NCBI GenBank assembly: GCA_905214725.1
Contig: CAJMNH010000016.1
Span: 1-41,331 of the forward strand
From: an uncultured bacterium
Lineage (GTDB): Bacteria > Bacteroidota > Bacteroidia > Bacteroidales > Rikenellaceae
DNA length: 41,331 bases
Reading direction: 5' to 3'
Shown: positions 1-8,424 of the stretch, in pieces
Layout: every line of letters begins with the position of its first letter
Position numbering within the stretch: the first letter of the stretch is position 1
Made by a program: the position numbers and the translations under genes
Notes under the pieces: model-generated
What the model was told of the DNA's origin: nothing
The model's input: the letters and a program-made list of their open reading frames with translations, nothing else
Databases searched by the model: none

Positions 1-50
<50 letters not shown>

Positions 51-187
51 TAAATTAATGTATTGTTAGAGTCCTGACTGTTTCTTTTTCCTAAAAGGAA
101 ATTGACAGATAAATACTACACTTTTTCTCAAATATACCAGTAATTCAAAGAACCATTTTTTTGGAAACCTTCTGCCCATTTTCAGAG
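51..187 (-). other. rRNA operon leader region
   Basis: AT-rich, non-coding stretch between the closest rRNA promoter and the 16S 5' end. It should be the transcribed leader that is removed during pre-16S processing. I see no coding potential; the small open frames across 145-527 cover the promoters and are not genes. A short inverted element (TTTCCTTTTAGGAAA on the minus strand, near 100) may belong to the processing structure. Confidence 0.6.
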
Positions 188-199
188 CGGAAAGTGGTG

Positions 200-231
200 C
201 AAAGGTAAAACCTTTTTTCGAATCCACCAAA
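200..231 (-). promoter_or_regulatory. rRNA promoter P1 (proximal)
   Basis: On the minus strand: -33 TTTG at 231-228, 20-bp spacer, -7 TACCTTTG at 207-200. This matches the Bacteroidota housekeeping (sigma-ABfr) consensus TTTG-N19..21-TAnnTTTG exactly. The start site is expected near 195, about 145 nt before the 16S gene. Confidence 0.85.
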
Positions 232-300
232 TAATTTTCCAAGAACTTTTCCGAAGCTTTTCAAAAACTTTTTCGCGTCGAAAATGGACGGAAAGTGGCG

Positions 301-332
301 CAAAGGTAAAACCTTTTTTCGAATCCACCAAA
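301..332 (-). promoter_or_regulatory. rRNA promoter P2
   Basis: Second copy of the repeated promoter: -33 TTTG at 332-329, 20-bp spacer, -7 TACCTTTG at 308-301, identical in elements and spacing to P1. Confidence 0.85.
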
Positions 333-449
333 CAATCTTCCAAGAACTTTTGCAATCCTGAATTCCGATCCCACTCGTTGCCAGATCACTATTGTAAAAT
401 TGTAACCCTGTGACTTCGGATGAGAACGAAGATTTTCCGATTGCGGGTG

Positions 450-480
450 CAAAGGTAACGACAAATTCGGAATCTGCAAA
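450..480 (-). promoter_or_regulatory. rRNA promoter P3 (distal)
   Basis: -33 TTTG at 480-477, 19-bp spacer, -7 TACCTTTG at 457-450 on the minus strand. The flanks differ from the P1/P2 repeat, so it is probably an independent third promoter for the same rRNA operon. Confidence 0.8.
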
Positions 481-562
481 TATTTCGGATGCTTTTTCAC
501 AAACACGGGCCATTTTTCTCTGGACAAACGCCGCGCAAGTAGATTACACCTTATAATATAAT

Positions 563-597
563 AAGGCAGGGGCTCCGCTTTACGGAGCCCCTGCCTT
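563..597 (-). terminator. Rho-independent terminator of the S8 protease gene
   Basis: Perfect 15-bp stem (563-577 with 583-597) around a 5-nt loop. On the minus strand it is followed by a T-rich run (TTATTATATTATAA). It lies 17 nt past the stop of the protease gene and separates it from the rRNA promoters downstream. Confidence 0.9.
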
Positions 598-613
598 GAA
601 ATCGGGAGACTGG

Positions 614-2656
614 TTACAACCAGCCGTCGATGGAATTGCTTTGTGTGCGGACGGTCACATAAAAACTCTGAGACACAACCGTACCGTCGTACCCTTTTGC
701 CGAGACGGTTACCTTGGTCTGCCCCACCTTCTTGGGCAGCATCTTGAGAACGCCTTCGCTGACGTTCACGCGTACGACCGATTCGTCATTGGCCACGGCA
801 TCGTATTGAAATACCGTGCTGTTGGTAAAATAGTCAGCCAACGCAATGCTGCTCGTCGGCGTGTCGTTCTTCAACAGCCGGTTGGCAATCTGGGCGGTTA
901 TTTCGGGCGGCGTCTTTTCACCGAACGCCATCTTGATGTTCTCCAACAGCAGATTGGCGTCGAGATAGCCGGAGCCCATTTTGCCCTTGTAACTGCTCAG
1001 ATTAAGCGTCGGGCCTTCGTAACGTTTGGTTCCCGTAAGATAGGAGTCGAGCGAATGAACGCTTTTGAGCAACAGTTTCTGATATTCGGCAGCAGTCATG
1101 CGGAATCCCAACTGCGAAAGGTAGGAGAGACCCAGCGCAGCAACGCCCGACACGTGGGGACAGGCCATCGACGTGCCCTGCATATAGCCGTAAACGTTGG
1201 TTTCGGTCAATCCCTTTTTACGTTCATCGTCGTAATAGGTCACATTCGGATCGCTCAGAATGGTGCTGAGCACGCCGCCGTTGTCCGTCCCCTGACTCGA
1301 ATTGTAGAGGTCGCCGCCCGGCGCCGTAATGTCGACCTCGTCGTTATAACAGGTATAGTAGGCCGGCAGGAAATCCGAACCCATCGACGCCACCGAAACG
1401 ACGGCTTCGTAGCTGGACGGAAGCTCCGCGAAATCGCCGAATTCCTGTCCCTCGTTTCCGGCGGCGAAGATCACCAGACCGCCGTCTATCGGAGAATTCG
1501 GATCATTCTTTCCGGCATTGGCGATAAAATAGTCGATAGCGGCCTTCTCCGATGAATCATTGAAGTATTTCTCCCAATAACGTTGCTCATTATCGGAGGT
1601 ACTCTTGTAACCATATCCCCAACTGCACTGACAGATCAGCGCGCCGTTATCGGCGGCGTAGCGGAACGCATCCACGGTCGAGTAGTTCCCCTTATTGGCA
1701 TCGCCGATGATCTGGCAGGACATGATTTTCACACCGCCCGCGCCGTTGCGTCCGCCTGCGATTCCACAGACGCCCCGATCGTTGTCGTTGACCGCGGCGA
1801 TCGTACCGGCCACATGCGTTCCGTGGTCGGCGTTGGAGTAATAAATCTGCCCCTGATATTTCTCCGCATCCACATACGACCAGTCGAGCGTCGCCGTATT
1901 GTTAAGGAAATTATATCCGTGCAGGTCGCCCTTCGTGGGATTGGGGTTGATCCAGATATTCGCTTCCAGATCTTTGTGCGTATACTGAACGGCCTGATCG
2001 AGCACGGCCACGATGATGTCGCGGCTGCCTTGACATTTGGTCCATGCGTTGAACAGGTTGATGTCGGCGCCGGATTTGGAGATAAGCACTTGCTGCCCGT
2101 CGTTATTGTAGTGCCACTGCGCCGAAAGCAGCGGATCGTTCATCGGCATCGTCGCACGGGTTGCGGCCGAAGCAATACTGTGCAACGGCCGGACCGGAGC
2201 GCGGTCTTTGAGTCGGGGACGATGCGCATATTCGAGCACCGCGATGCGGCCGTCCTGACTCAGTTCATTTACCATCTCCCGCAACGGAAGCGACGCATCG
2301 AAAGCGATCTCATACCACTGATGCAGCCCGAAAGCGCGGTGGCGCTCCTCGAACCGCGGATCGGTGCCGAACAGCGGACGGATACCGTCGACGCCTACGG
2401 CGGCAAGCAACTCGTCGGCCGAAGCGAATCCCGCACGGGTTACGGGAGCCGCGGCGAGCGCGGCGGCGAGCGAATCGGCGGTCGACGGTTTGAACTTGAC
2501 GATCAACTGACCTTCGACAGCGCCTTCGGCGTTATAAACGATCTTCACGCCGGTAGCCGAACCTCCCTCCACGGGAGAGGTGCTTTCAGGGTCGTTCGTA
2601 CATGCCGCCATCGACAGAATACCCAACAGCAGCAGAATTTTTCTCATCATAACCAT
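614..2656 (-). CDS. S8 family (subtilisin-like) serine peptidase lipoprotein
   Basis: 680-residue protein with a lipoprotein signal peptide (LSMAAC, Cys19), so probably anchored in the outer or inner membrane facing out of the cytoplasm. Residues ~40-150 look like an N-terminal propeptide/inhibitor-type segment (EGQLIVKFKP). The subtilase domain follows: catalytic Asp220 (AVLDQAV), His278 (DHGTHVAG), oxyanion Asn401 (AAGNEG) and Ser496 (GTSMACPH). About 100 C-terminal residues form a separate beta-rich domain, perhaps Ig-like. The triad is complete, so it should be an active endopeptidase; the substrate is unknown. Start codons at 2656, 2650 and 2647 (MVMMRK) are all possible; the promoter at 2673-2705 fits any of them. 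It is a single-gene unit ending at the terminator 563-597, divergent from lspA. Confidence 0.92.
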   Translation of the reverse strand: MVMMRKILLLLGILSMAACTNDPESTSPVEGGSATGVKIVYNAEGAVEGQLIVKFKPSTADSLAAALAAAPVTRAGFASADELLAAVGVDGIRPLFGTDPRFEERHRAFGLHQWYEIAFDASLPLREMVNELSQDGRIAVLEYAHRPRLKDRAPVRPLHSIASAATRATMPMNDPLLSAQWHYNNDGQQVLISKSGADINLFNAWTKCQGSRDIIVAVLDQAVQYTHKDLEANIWINPNPTKGDLHGYNFLNNTATLDWSYVDAEKYQGQIYYSNADHGTHVAGTIAAVNDNDRGVCGIAGGRNGAGGVKIMSCQIIGDANKGNYSTVDAFRYAADNGALICQCSWGYGYKSTSDNEQRYWEKYFNDSSEKAAIDYFIANAGKNDPNSPIDGGLVIFAAGNEGQEFGDFAELPSSYEAVVSVASMGSDFLPAYYTCYNDEVDITAPGGDLYNSSQGTDNGGVLSTILSDPNVTYYDDERKKGLTETNVYGYMQGTSMACPHVSGVAALGLSYLSQLGFRMTAAEYQKLLLKSVHSLDSYLTGTKRYEGPTLNLSSYKGKMGSGYLDANLLLENIKMAFGEKTPPEITAQIANRLLKNDTPTSSIALADYFTNSTVFQYDAVANDESVVRVNVSEGVLKMLPKKVGQTKVTVSAKGYDGTVVSQSFYVTVRTQSNSIDGWL

Positions 2657-2672
2657 TTCGTATTATAGCTTT

Positions 2673-2705
2673 CAAAGATACGCAAAAGTCGAGCGCAAAT
2701 GCAAA
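2673..2705 (-). promoter_or_regulatory. Promoter of the S8 protease gene
   Basis: -7 TATCTTTG at 2680-2673 and -33 TTTG at 2705-2702, 21-bp spacer, minus strand. The predicted start of transcription is only about 10 nt before the first ATG. Confidence 0.75.
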
Positions 2706-2806
2706 CTTATTCGTATTTTGCCGAGACGCAGTATCTAAGGCGCAGCCAAAGATAGCAAAAATCTGAGGAATGCGATTCACTCCACGATAAAATTCGGATT
2801 TTTTGC

Positions 2807-2814
2807 TACTTTTG
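2807..2814 (+). promoter_or_regulatory. -7 promoter element of lspA
   Basis: TACTTTTG matches the -7 consensus TAnnTTTG, 18 nt before the lspA ATG. No TTTG lies at the expected -33 position, so this promoter is incomplete by consensus. Confidence 0.6.
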
Positions 2815-2832
2815 TCAAAAATTGTGCGAACA

Positions 2833-3438
2833 ATGAATTTCAAGAAAATCACGATACTATTAATTGTCCTGCTCGTAGCCGATCAAGCACTGAAAATCTG
2901 GGTCAAGACGCATATGACGCTCGACGAAGCGATCATGGTTATCCCCACATGGTTTCAACTGCGTTTTATCGAGAACAGCGGCGCGGCGTTCGGCATGCGG
3001 CTCGCTTCCGGCGGCGGATTCGACTGGGGGAAACTGGCGCTGAGCCTCTTCCGTCTGGCGATGATCGGATTGTTGGGATACTATCTTCGCTATTTGGTAA
3101 GGCGCAAGGCTCCCTCCGGCGTCGTGGTAGGGCTTACGCTGATTCTGGCCGGCGCGATCGGCAACATGATCGACAGCGCCTTCTACGGCCTGATTTTCTC
3201 GGCCTCCACACCGACCGAAGTCGCCCATTTCGGAGGCGGTTACGCTCCGCTGATGATGGGGCGCGTGGTGGACATGTTCTACTTCCCGCTCTTCCAATGG
3301 AACGGCGTGCCGAACTGGCTGTCGTTTCTGGTCGACAGCCGCAACTACTTTTTCGGCGCCATCTTCAATCTGGCCGACGCCTATATCTCGGTGGCCGTGG
3401 TCTATCTGCTGATTTTCCAGTATAAATTCTTCAAATAA
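2833..3438 (+). CDS. lspA: Lipoprotein signal peptidase (signal peptidase II)
   Basis: 201-residue inner-membrane aspartyl protease that cleaves the signal peptide of prolipoproteins just before the lipidated Cys. Several of its likely substrates are in this window (SusD, BtuG, the GDPD fusion). Visible family motifs: DQALKIWVK near residue 17, ENSGAAFG (47-54), GAIGNMID (107-114), RVVDMF with the probable catalytic Asp147, and FNLADAYI with Asp182. The stretch between the last two motifs is longer than in E. coli LspA, as is common in Bacteroidota. The first frame start (TTG at 2803) lies before the promoter element, so the ATG at 2833 is preferred. Confidence 0.95.
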   Translation: MNFKKITILLIVLLVADQALKIWVKTHMTLDEAIMVIPTWFQLRFIENSGAAFGMRLASGGGFDWGKLALSLFRLAMIGLLGYYLRYLVRRKAPSGVVVGLTLILAGAIGNMIDSAFYGLIFSASTPTEVAHFGGGYAPLMMGRVVDMFYFPLFQWNGVPNWLSFLVDSRNYFFGAIFNLADAYISVAVVYLLIFQYKFFK

Positions 3439-3468
3439 TGCCGTTCCGTAAAAAAATTCCGCTTAAAA

Positions 3469-3498
3469 TTTGCGGGGGGGGGAATTTACGTATCTTTG
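3469..3498 (+). promoter_or_regulatory. Promoter with G9 tract in the spacer
   Basis: -33 TTTG at 3469-3472 and -7 TATCTTTG at 3491-3498, spacer 18 bp. Nine consecutive G (3474-3482) sit inside the spacer. Replication slippage in the run would change the spacing between the two elements; 19-21 bp is the usual optimum, so gaining one or two G could raise activity. It drives the lipoprotein gene at 3541. Confidence 0.65.
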
Positions 3499-3540
3499 TG
3501 CGGGTAAACAATTTACTTAATGTATAAACACACGTGAATC

Positions 3541-4932
3541 ATGAAGAAGATCTTACTTTGTCTGGCACTTTTCTGTCTGGCGGCGGGTCCCGTCGCATGC
3601 GGCGACAGCAACACCGACGACGGCACGGAACAGGGCAACGAAAATGGCGGAGGTAACGAAGGCGGCGGGGATACGCCCGAGCCCGGAAATCCCGCTATCA
3701 CGCCCGAGCAGCACAAAGCCAAACTCGAAACGATCGGCAAGGAGGTAGCCGCCCAGTTCAATCCCAACGACAGCAAGGCTGCCATCGAGTCGCTCAAAGC
3801 GCTCGAAGAACTGCTTTCGTTCGAAGACGACGCGGAAGTGGTCGGACCGACGCCCGTGCCGATGGAAGCCGCCGTAACGGCGACGGCAAAGTCGCTGGCG
3901 ACCATCGCCGCAGGTCCCGACGTACATGCGCTCAGTTCGCTGATCGTCCGCGCGACGACCACCGAGAAGTATACGCTCGACGAATGGGCCGGCGACTACG
4001 TGATCGAGGACGGCGAACCCGTCAAGAAGGGCGAATTGGCGAATCAGTACCGCCTGACATGGGCAGACGCCGCCAAAAAGCAGTCGGAAGCGCTCTTCAC
4101 CTATTCGGCGGGCGGCGTGGAGTACACCCGCGTGGACGGCTACGCCATCGTCATTCCGCAGGACTGGACGCTGACGCTCAAAGTCGCCGGCCGCGAAGAG
4201 CTGAGCGTCGTGGGCAAGAGCAACGTCTCGGCCGACGGACTGACGCTCGCCCCCGAGGTGACGGTGACGCTCAACGGCGGCTACGTAGCTACGGCCAAAG
4301 TGAACGCCGACCCGAAGCAGGTTACGGTCAACGCCTCGTTCACGAAGAACGGCACGAAGATCGTCGAGGCCTACGCCAAGATGGTGTGCGACGGTCTGAC
4401 CGATCCCGACAACTGGATCGTCGAGGAGGAATACGATTGGAACGGCGACGGCGTCATCGACGGGACCGACACCTATGTCGACCCCGAAGGCCATATCAAG
4501 GATCATGTCAAGACCGGCGAAGCCTACCTGACGGTGATGGGCCTCAAGCTGACGCTTTCGGGCGACATCGCCAAAATCATTCAGCAGGTGAACGCGATCG
4601 CCGACACCGACACGGAGGCAGGTTCTCAGCAGGAGGCCGCCGCTTACAACGACAACGCCAAAGCGAAGCTCGTCTACACCGCCGACAACACGACGATGGC
4701 CGACGTCAAGGTGCAGAGCTGCTCCTTCCAGAATTCCTACTGGATCGGCTACGACGAAAATAACAATTCCATATACGGGTACTACACCTCTTACGACATC
4801 GAACCGGTCCTGGTGTTCGCCGACGGCTCGAAGATCGCCATCGAGGAGTACGTCGAAACCGGCTTCGACTCGCTTACGAAGACGTTCAGGGATCTGGCCG
4901 ACGCCTATATGGATCTGATCGACGGAAAATAG
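3541..4932 (+). CDS. Lipoprotein of unknown function
   Basis: 463 residues that I do not assign to a family. A lipoprotein signal peptide ends at Cys20 (AGPVAC), followed by a ~30-residue linker rich in Asp, Asn, Gly and Glu, typical of surface-exposed Bacteroidota lipoproteins. The rest looks like a mixed alpha/beta extracellular protein with many short repeat-like strands (residues 190-280). Residues 299-310 (DWNGDGVIDGTD) resemble an EF-hand/dockerin-type Ca-binding loop. It is monocistronic: its own promoter (3469-3498) and a terminator (4954-4991). The promoter contains a homopolymeric G9 run, so expression may vary between cells. Confidence 0.8.
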   Translation: MKKILLCLALFCLAAGPVACGDSNTDDGTEQGNENGGGNEGGGDTPEPGNPAITPEQHKAKLETIGKEVAAQFNPNDSKAAIESLKALEELLSFEDDAEVVGPTPVPMEAAVTATAKSLATIAAGPDVHALSSLIVRATTTEKYTLDEWAGDYVIEDGEPVKKGELANQYRLTWADAAKKQSEALFTYSAGGVEYTRVDGYAIVIPQDWTLTLKVAGREELSVVGKSNVSADGLTLAPEVTVTLNGGYVATAKVNADPKQVTVNASFTKNGTKIVEAYAKMVCDGLTDPDNWIVEEEYDWNGDGVIDGTDTYVDPEGHIKDHVKTGEAYLTVMGLKLTLSGDIAKIIQQVNAIADTDTEAGSQQEAAAYNDNAKAKLVYTADNTTMADVKVQSCSFQNSYWIGYDENNNSIYGYYTSYDIEPVLVFADGSKIAIEEYVETGFDSLTKTFRDLADAYMDLIDGK

Positions 4933-4953
4933 CCCCTGCAACCCCGCAATGCA

Positions 4954-4991
4954 GAAGAGGGAACGGTGTCAAGCCGCGTCCCTCTTCTTTT
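4954..4991 (+). terminator. Rho-independent terminator
   Basis: GAAGAGGGA (4954-4962) pairs with TCCCTCTTC (4979-4987), followed by TTTT. It ends the lipoprotein gene. A GTG at 4966 that would extend the next gene lies within the loop, so it is not a credible start. Confidence 0.85.
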
Positions 4992-4998
4992 GCCTGAT

Positions 4999-7125
4999 AT
5001 GACGAACACGCTGACCCGACTGCTGCTCACCGCCGCGTTCTGCGGACTGTTTCTGTCTCTCGAAGCACAGGAACGGGGCGTTGCGTCGGCGTTCGATTCG
5101 ACGCGCATGACCGCTTCCGTGCCGACCGACAGCGTATCGCGCGACTATCGGCTCGACAGCGTCGTAATCGGGACGCAGCGATCCCCTTCGCCGCTGGGCA
5201 GCATCGCCGAAGGACGGTTCCGGCTGCTGATGCGCAACAGTAACGCGCTGCCGCGCTTCGCCGGAAGCATCGATCCGATGCGTATTCTCCAGCTCATGCC
5301 GGGCGTGCAGACGGTCTCCGAGGGGAACAGCGGACTCTACGTACGCGGCAACGACGCCGGACAAAACCTCATTCTGCTGAATCAGGCGCCGCTCTACGCT
5401 CACGCGCATCTGCTGGGATTCTTTTCGATCTTCAATCCGGGACAAGTGGCCTCGTTCGAACTCTCCAAGACAGGCGGCGGACGCATCGAAACGGCCATGC
5501 AGCCCGCAACGGTCATCGTGCAAAGCCGCGAAGAGACCGGCGTCCGATGGGGCGTGGAGGGCGATCTGGGGATCATCGCCTCACAGGCGACCGTCACGGC
5601 GCCGCTGGGACGCCGCGCCGCACTCTTTCTTTCAGGCCGCCGCTCTTACACGGGATGGCTCATCGGCGCCCTCTCACCGAAAGGCGACGACGACCTGCAT
5701 TACCGGCTCCAAGACTACGACGCCACGCTCGCATGGCAGCTCGACGGCCGCAACAAACTGACGATCAACAGCCACTACGGCGACGACCATACGCGCATCG
5801 CTTACAACGCCGGGTTGCTCGGCGGACGACTGCGGTGGTACGCCGGCGTCTGGTCGGCCACGCTGCACAGCGAACTTTCGCCGACGGCGCACATGGAGAA
5901 CGCACTCTACTATTCGCGTCTCGACACCCGACTGACCGCCTCCACGACGGGCATCGCCGCCGAAGCGCCCTCGTCGATCGGCGATTTGGGGTACAAACAC
6001 AGCACCCGCTGGCGCATCGGACGCCTGCAACTGGCCGCCGGCCTGCAATACGCCTACCGCCGCATCCATCCGCAGCACATCGCCTCCGACTACGGAGGAG
6101 TCGCCGCCGCCGAACGGGGACCGCGTTACGACACGCACGAACTGGCGCCCTTCGTCGCCGCGACGATCCCGCTCGCACACAACCTTACGTGCGACGCCGC
6201 GCTGCGTTACGGATTCTATTTCCTGCAAGGAGACGGATCGATCGCCTCCTACCGCCACGGGACGCCCCAGCCGAACCTCACGTTCGACTGGTCGGTCGCA
6301 CGCGGCAGCCGACTGCGGGCCTCCTACAACTACACCACGCAGTACATCCACAAAGTTCCCTCGTCGAACATCAGCTTCGCCACCGACTTCTGGATGGCGC
6401 CGACGCGTCGCACGCCGCCGCAACGCACCCACCACGCGGCGGTCGGCTATTTCGCCGAAGCGGCCGACGGGCGGCTCAACTTCTCGGCCGAAGCCTACTA
6501 CCAACGCATGTACCGCGTACTGGAATACAACGCGCCGCTCACGGGCTTGGTCAACAACCGATACGACTTGGAGCAGTACATCCATTCGGGCGACGGCGAA
6601 GCCTACGGCGTGGAGTTCATGGCCTCCTACGCCGGACGGAAATTCAACGGATGGATCAGCTACACGCTGGGAAAATCGGTACGGCAATTCGCCGCCCTCA
6701 ACAACGGACGGTCCTTTCCCGCTTCGCTCGACCGGCGGCATGACCTCTCGCTCTCGCTGTGTTGCACGCCGGGCCGGCGCTGGGAGCTGTCGACCGTCTT
6801 CGTCTACGCCTCCGGCGGCGCCTACACCTCGACGCGCGACCTCTACATAGCCGGCGGTTCGTTCGTCCGCGGTCACGGCTCCTACAACGGCGCCCGACTG
6901 CCGGACTACCACCGGCTCGACCTGTCGGTCACCTACTGGCTGCAGCGGGAACCGTGGCGCAGCGGCATCAACCTCTCCGTCTTCAACCTCTACGCCCACC
7001 GCAATCCGCTCTACATCTCGTGGCCGGTGCTCGTCGATGAAGAGAAAAGCGAGTATCAGATTCACCCGCGCAAGCACTATCTCTACAATATCATCCCCTC
7101 CGTAAGTTGGATCTTCAAATTCTGA
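4999..7125 (+). CDS. TonB-dependent outer-membrane receptor (DUF4249 partner)
   Basis: 708 residues from the ATG at 4999; signal peptide of ~24 residues ending SLEAQ. The plug domain begins almost at once (RLDSVVIGTQ; MRILQLMPGVQTV; LYVRGNDAGQNLILLN), then a ~22-strand barrel to the C-terminal aromatic residue (SWIFKF). The carboxypeptidase-D-like domain that often precedes the plug in this receptor group is missing. The DUF4249 lipoprotein gene starts 7 nt after its stop, and such pairs act as SusC/SusD-like uptake units whose substrates are mostly unknown. It should import a ligand across the outer membrane with TonB energy. The start at 4999 is chosen because the earlier GTG lies in the preceding terminator. 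Confidence 0.88.
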   Translation: MTNTLTRLLLTAAFCGLFLSLEAQERGVASAFDSTRMTASVPTDSVSRDYRLDSVVIGTQRSPSPLGSIAEGRFRLLMRNSNALPRFAGSIDPMRILQLMPGVQTVSEGNSGLYVRGNDAGQNLILLNQAPLYAHAHLLGFFSIFNPGQVASFELSKTGGGRIETAMQPATVIVQSREETGVRWGVEGDLGIIASQATVTAPLGRRAALFLSGRRSYTGWLIGALSPKGDDDLHYRLQDYDATLAWQLDGRNKLTINSHYGDDHTRIAYNAGLLGGRLRWYAGVWSATLHSELSPTAHMENALYYSRLDTRLTASTTGIAAEAPSSIGDLGYKHSTRWRIGRLQLAAGLQYAYRRIHPQHIASDYGGVAAAERGPRYDTHELAPFVAATIPLAHNLTCDAALRYGFYFLQGDGSIASYRHGTPQPNLTFDWSVARGSRLRASYNYTTQYIHKVPSSNISFATDFWMAPTRRTPPQRTHHAAVGYFAEAADGRLNFSAEAYYQRMYRVLEYNAPLTGLVNNRYDLEQYIHSGDGEAYGVEFMASYAGRKFNGWISYTLGKSVRQFAALNNGRSFPASLDRRHDLSLSLCCTPGRRWELSTVFVYASGGAYTSTRDLYIAGGSFVRGHGSYNGARLPDYHRLDLSVTYWLQREPWRSGINLSVFNLYAHRNPLYISWPVLVDEEKSEYQIHPRKHYLYNIIPSVSWIFKF

Positions 7126-7132
7126 GTGCGCC

Positions 7133-7984
7133 GTGAAACGATCTCTTTTACTGTTGTTGCCGTTGCTGAACGGTTGTCTGGGCGAGGTCTCGACCGATAC
7201 GGAATACCGTCGCCAACTGGTGGTCGAAGGTCGGATCGAAGCTGGCGGGCCGGCCGAGGTAGTGCTCACCGAGAACCTGCCCTTTCAGGAGATCCTCACC
7301 GAGCAGACGCTCGAAGCGGCCGTCGTTCGTTATGCAAAGGTGACCGTCACGGCCGACGACGGACAGAGCGAAATCCTCACGGGTTACTACGACCGCAACT
7401 ATCCGACCCGCTTCGTCTATCGCTCGGCACAACTGCACGGCCGCACAGGCGGTACCTATACGCTCACCGTAGAGGATCGGGGGCGCACCTACACGGCCGT
7501 TACGACCGTTCCCGAACCGATCCCCCTGCGGGAACTACGCGCCGAACCGATCTGCGACTCGCTCTTCTCGCTGCAAGTCCGCTTCGACGACCCTGCGGCC
7601 AAAAACGCCTACTTCGCCGAGTGCCGCACGACGAACGCGGGCGCCTACTCTCCAGCGCTGATGGGCGTAGTCGACGACTCGGCGCTCGACAACGGCGGTT
7701 CGGTGACGCTGACTGTCAACCGCCCGCTCAACTACCTGAAAATAAAGGATTACAAACAATATTTTCGACCCGGCGAAACAATCGACGTACGTTTCAGCCA
7801 CATCACTTCATTTACATTCGATTTCTGGAGCCGGCTCGAAAACGAGATGCTCAACGCCATGAATCCCATCTTTCCGGCCTACGAAAATCTCCCGTCGAAC
7901 ATCGAGGGCGACGCCCGCGGCATTTGGAGCGGTTACGGCAGTTCCTACTACCGCGTCGCGATACCCCGGAAAAACACTCCGTAG
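7133..7984 (+). CDS. DUF4249 family lipoprotein
   Basis: 283 residues starting at a GTG, 7 nt after the stop of the TonB receptor, so almost certainly co-transcribed. Lipoprotein signal MKRSLLLLLPLLNGC with lipidated Cys15. The pattern of an N-terminal beta domain (QLVVEGRIEAGGPAEVVLTE...) followed by TYTLTVEDRGRTYTAVTTVP is that of DUF4249 proteins, the surface lipoprotein partner of this receptor class. It is expected to sit as a lid on the receptor and bind the imported ligand. The ligand is unknown, and no enzyme gene is nearby to suggest one. Confidence 0.82.
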   Translation: MKRSLLLLLPLLNGCLGEVSTDTEYRRQLVVEGRIEAGGPAEVVLTENLPFQEILTEQTLEAAVVRYAKVTVTADDGQSEILTGYYDRNYPTRFVYRSAQLHGRTGGTYTLTVEDRGRTYTAVTTVPEPIPLRELRAEPICDSLFSLQVRFDDPAAKNAYFAECRTTNAGAYSPALMGVVDDSALDNGGSVTLTVNRPLNYLKIKDYKQYFRPGETIDVRFSHITSFTFDFWSRLENEMLNAMNPIFPAYENLPSNIEGDARGIWSGYGSSYYRVAIPRKNTP

Positions 7985-8046
7985 GGTTCACGATCTTCGC
8001 AGCGGATTTTTTTCGACGAAAATAGCGGAAGTTTCCAAAAAAGTAT

Positions 8047-8054
8047 TACCTTTG
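8047..8054 (+). promoter_or_regulatory. -7 promoter element for tRNA-Leu
   Basis: TACCTTTG matches TAnnTTTG, 32 nt before the tRNA. No clear TTTG at -33. Confidence 0.6.
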
Positions 8055-8086
8055 CACCACGCAAATCAACAAAGTGCGTACCCAAT

Positions 8087-8171
8087 GCCCAGGTGGCGGA
8101 ATAGGTAGACGCGCACGTTTCAGGTGCGTGTGCCGCAAGGCGTGCAGGTTCGATTCCTGTCCTGGGCACCA
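8087..8171 (+). tRNA. tRNA-Leu (anticodon CAG)
   Basis: Class II tRNA: acceptor arm GCCCAGG (8087-8093) pairs with CCTGGGC (8161-8167), discriminator A8168, CCA encoded (8169-8171). The anticodon stem CACGT/GCGTG encloses the loop TTCAGGT with anticodon CAG at 8121-8123, reading CUG. The long variable arm (GCCGCAAGGC) and the T loop TTCGATT are present. The layout matches E. coli tRNA-Leu(CAG). Confidence 0.97.
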
Positions 8172-8173
8172 AG

Positions 8174-8206
8174 AACCCCGTTGAAGGAGACTTCGACGGG
8201 GTTTTG
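8174..8206 (+). terminator. Rho-independent terminator of tRNA-Leu
   Basis: 13-bp stem 8174-8186 with 8191-8203 (one G-U pair), GAGA loop, then TTTTG. It lies immediately after the CCA end. Confidence 0.9.
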
Positions 8207-8323
8207 CTTGCTCTGAATCCGACCGTTCCGAATCCGTTTCGCCGACTGCGGCCGCAATGCGGTTCTCACTCGAACGCGACGGAATACGTTCGAGCCGAAA
8301 AACGAAATATTCCCGATTTTTTT

Positions 8324-8331
8324 TATCTTTG
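8324..8331 (+). promoter_or_regulatory. -7 promoter element of the histidine phosphatase gene
   Basis: TATCTTTG, matching TAnnTTTG, 93 nt before the ATG at 8425; no clear -33 TTTG. It implies a leader of about 85 nt in which I see no known riboswitch. Confidence 0.5.
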
Positions 8332-8424
8332 CATCGCATCGCCGATCCGGTGTGTCCGAACGGACGTACTGCGGCAAATACCGCCGCCGTGATCGCATGA
8401 CATACTCAGGGAAAATCGTTGCAT

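Larger units (their letters stand above)
188..351. repeat. 63-bp direct repeat duplicating an rRNA promoter
   Basis: Positions 188-250 and 289-351 are near-identical copies exactly 101 bp apart, differing at only a few positions. Each copy carries a full Bacteroidota promoter reading leftwards, so the duplication multiplies promoters for the rRNA operon. Confidence 0.85.

Noticed and set aside
596..2668. Two open frames on the plus strand across the S8 protease
   Set aside because: Shadows of the protease gene, which carries the full Asp-His-Ser triad; the first would also begin inside its terminator.
4966..4998. GTG start extending the TonB receptor
   Set aside because: It lies in the loop of the preceding terminator; the ATG at 4999 gives a clean signal peptide.
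8087..8171. tRNA-Leu as an integration site for a mobile element
   Set aside because: No integrase, no repeated tRNA 3' end and ordinary genes follow. The Xer recombinase 24 kb away is of housekeeping type.
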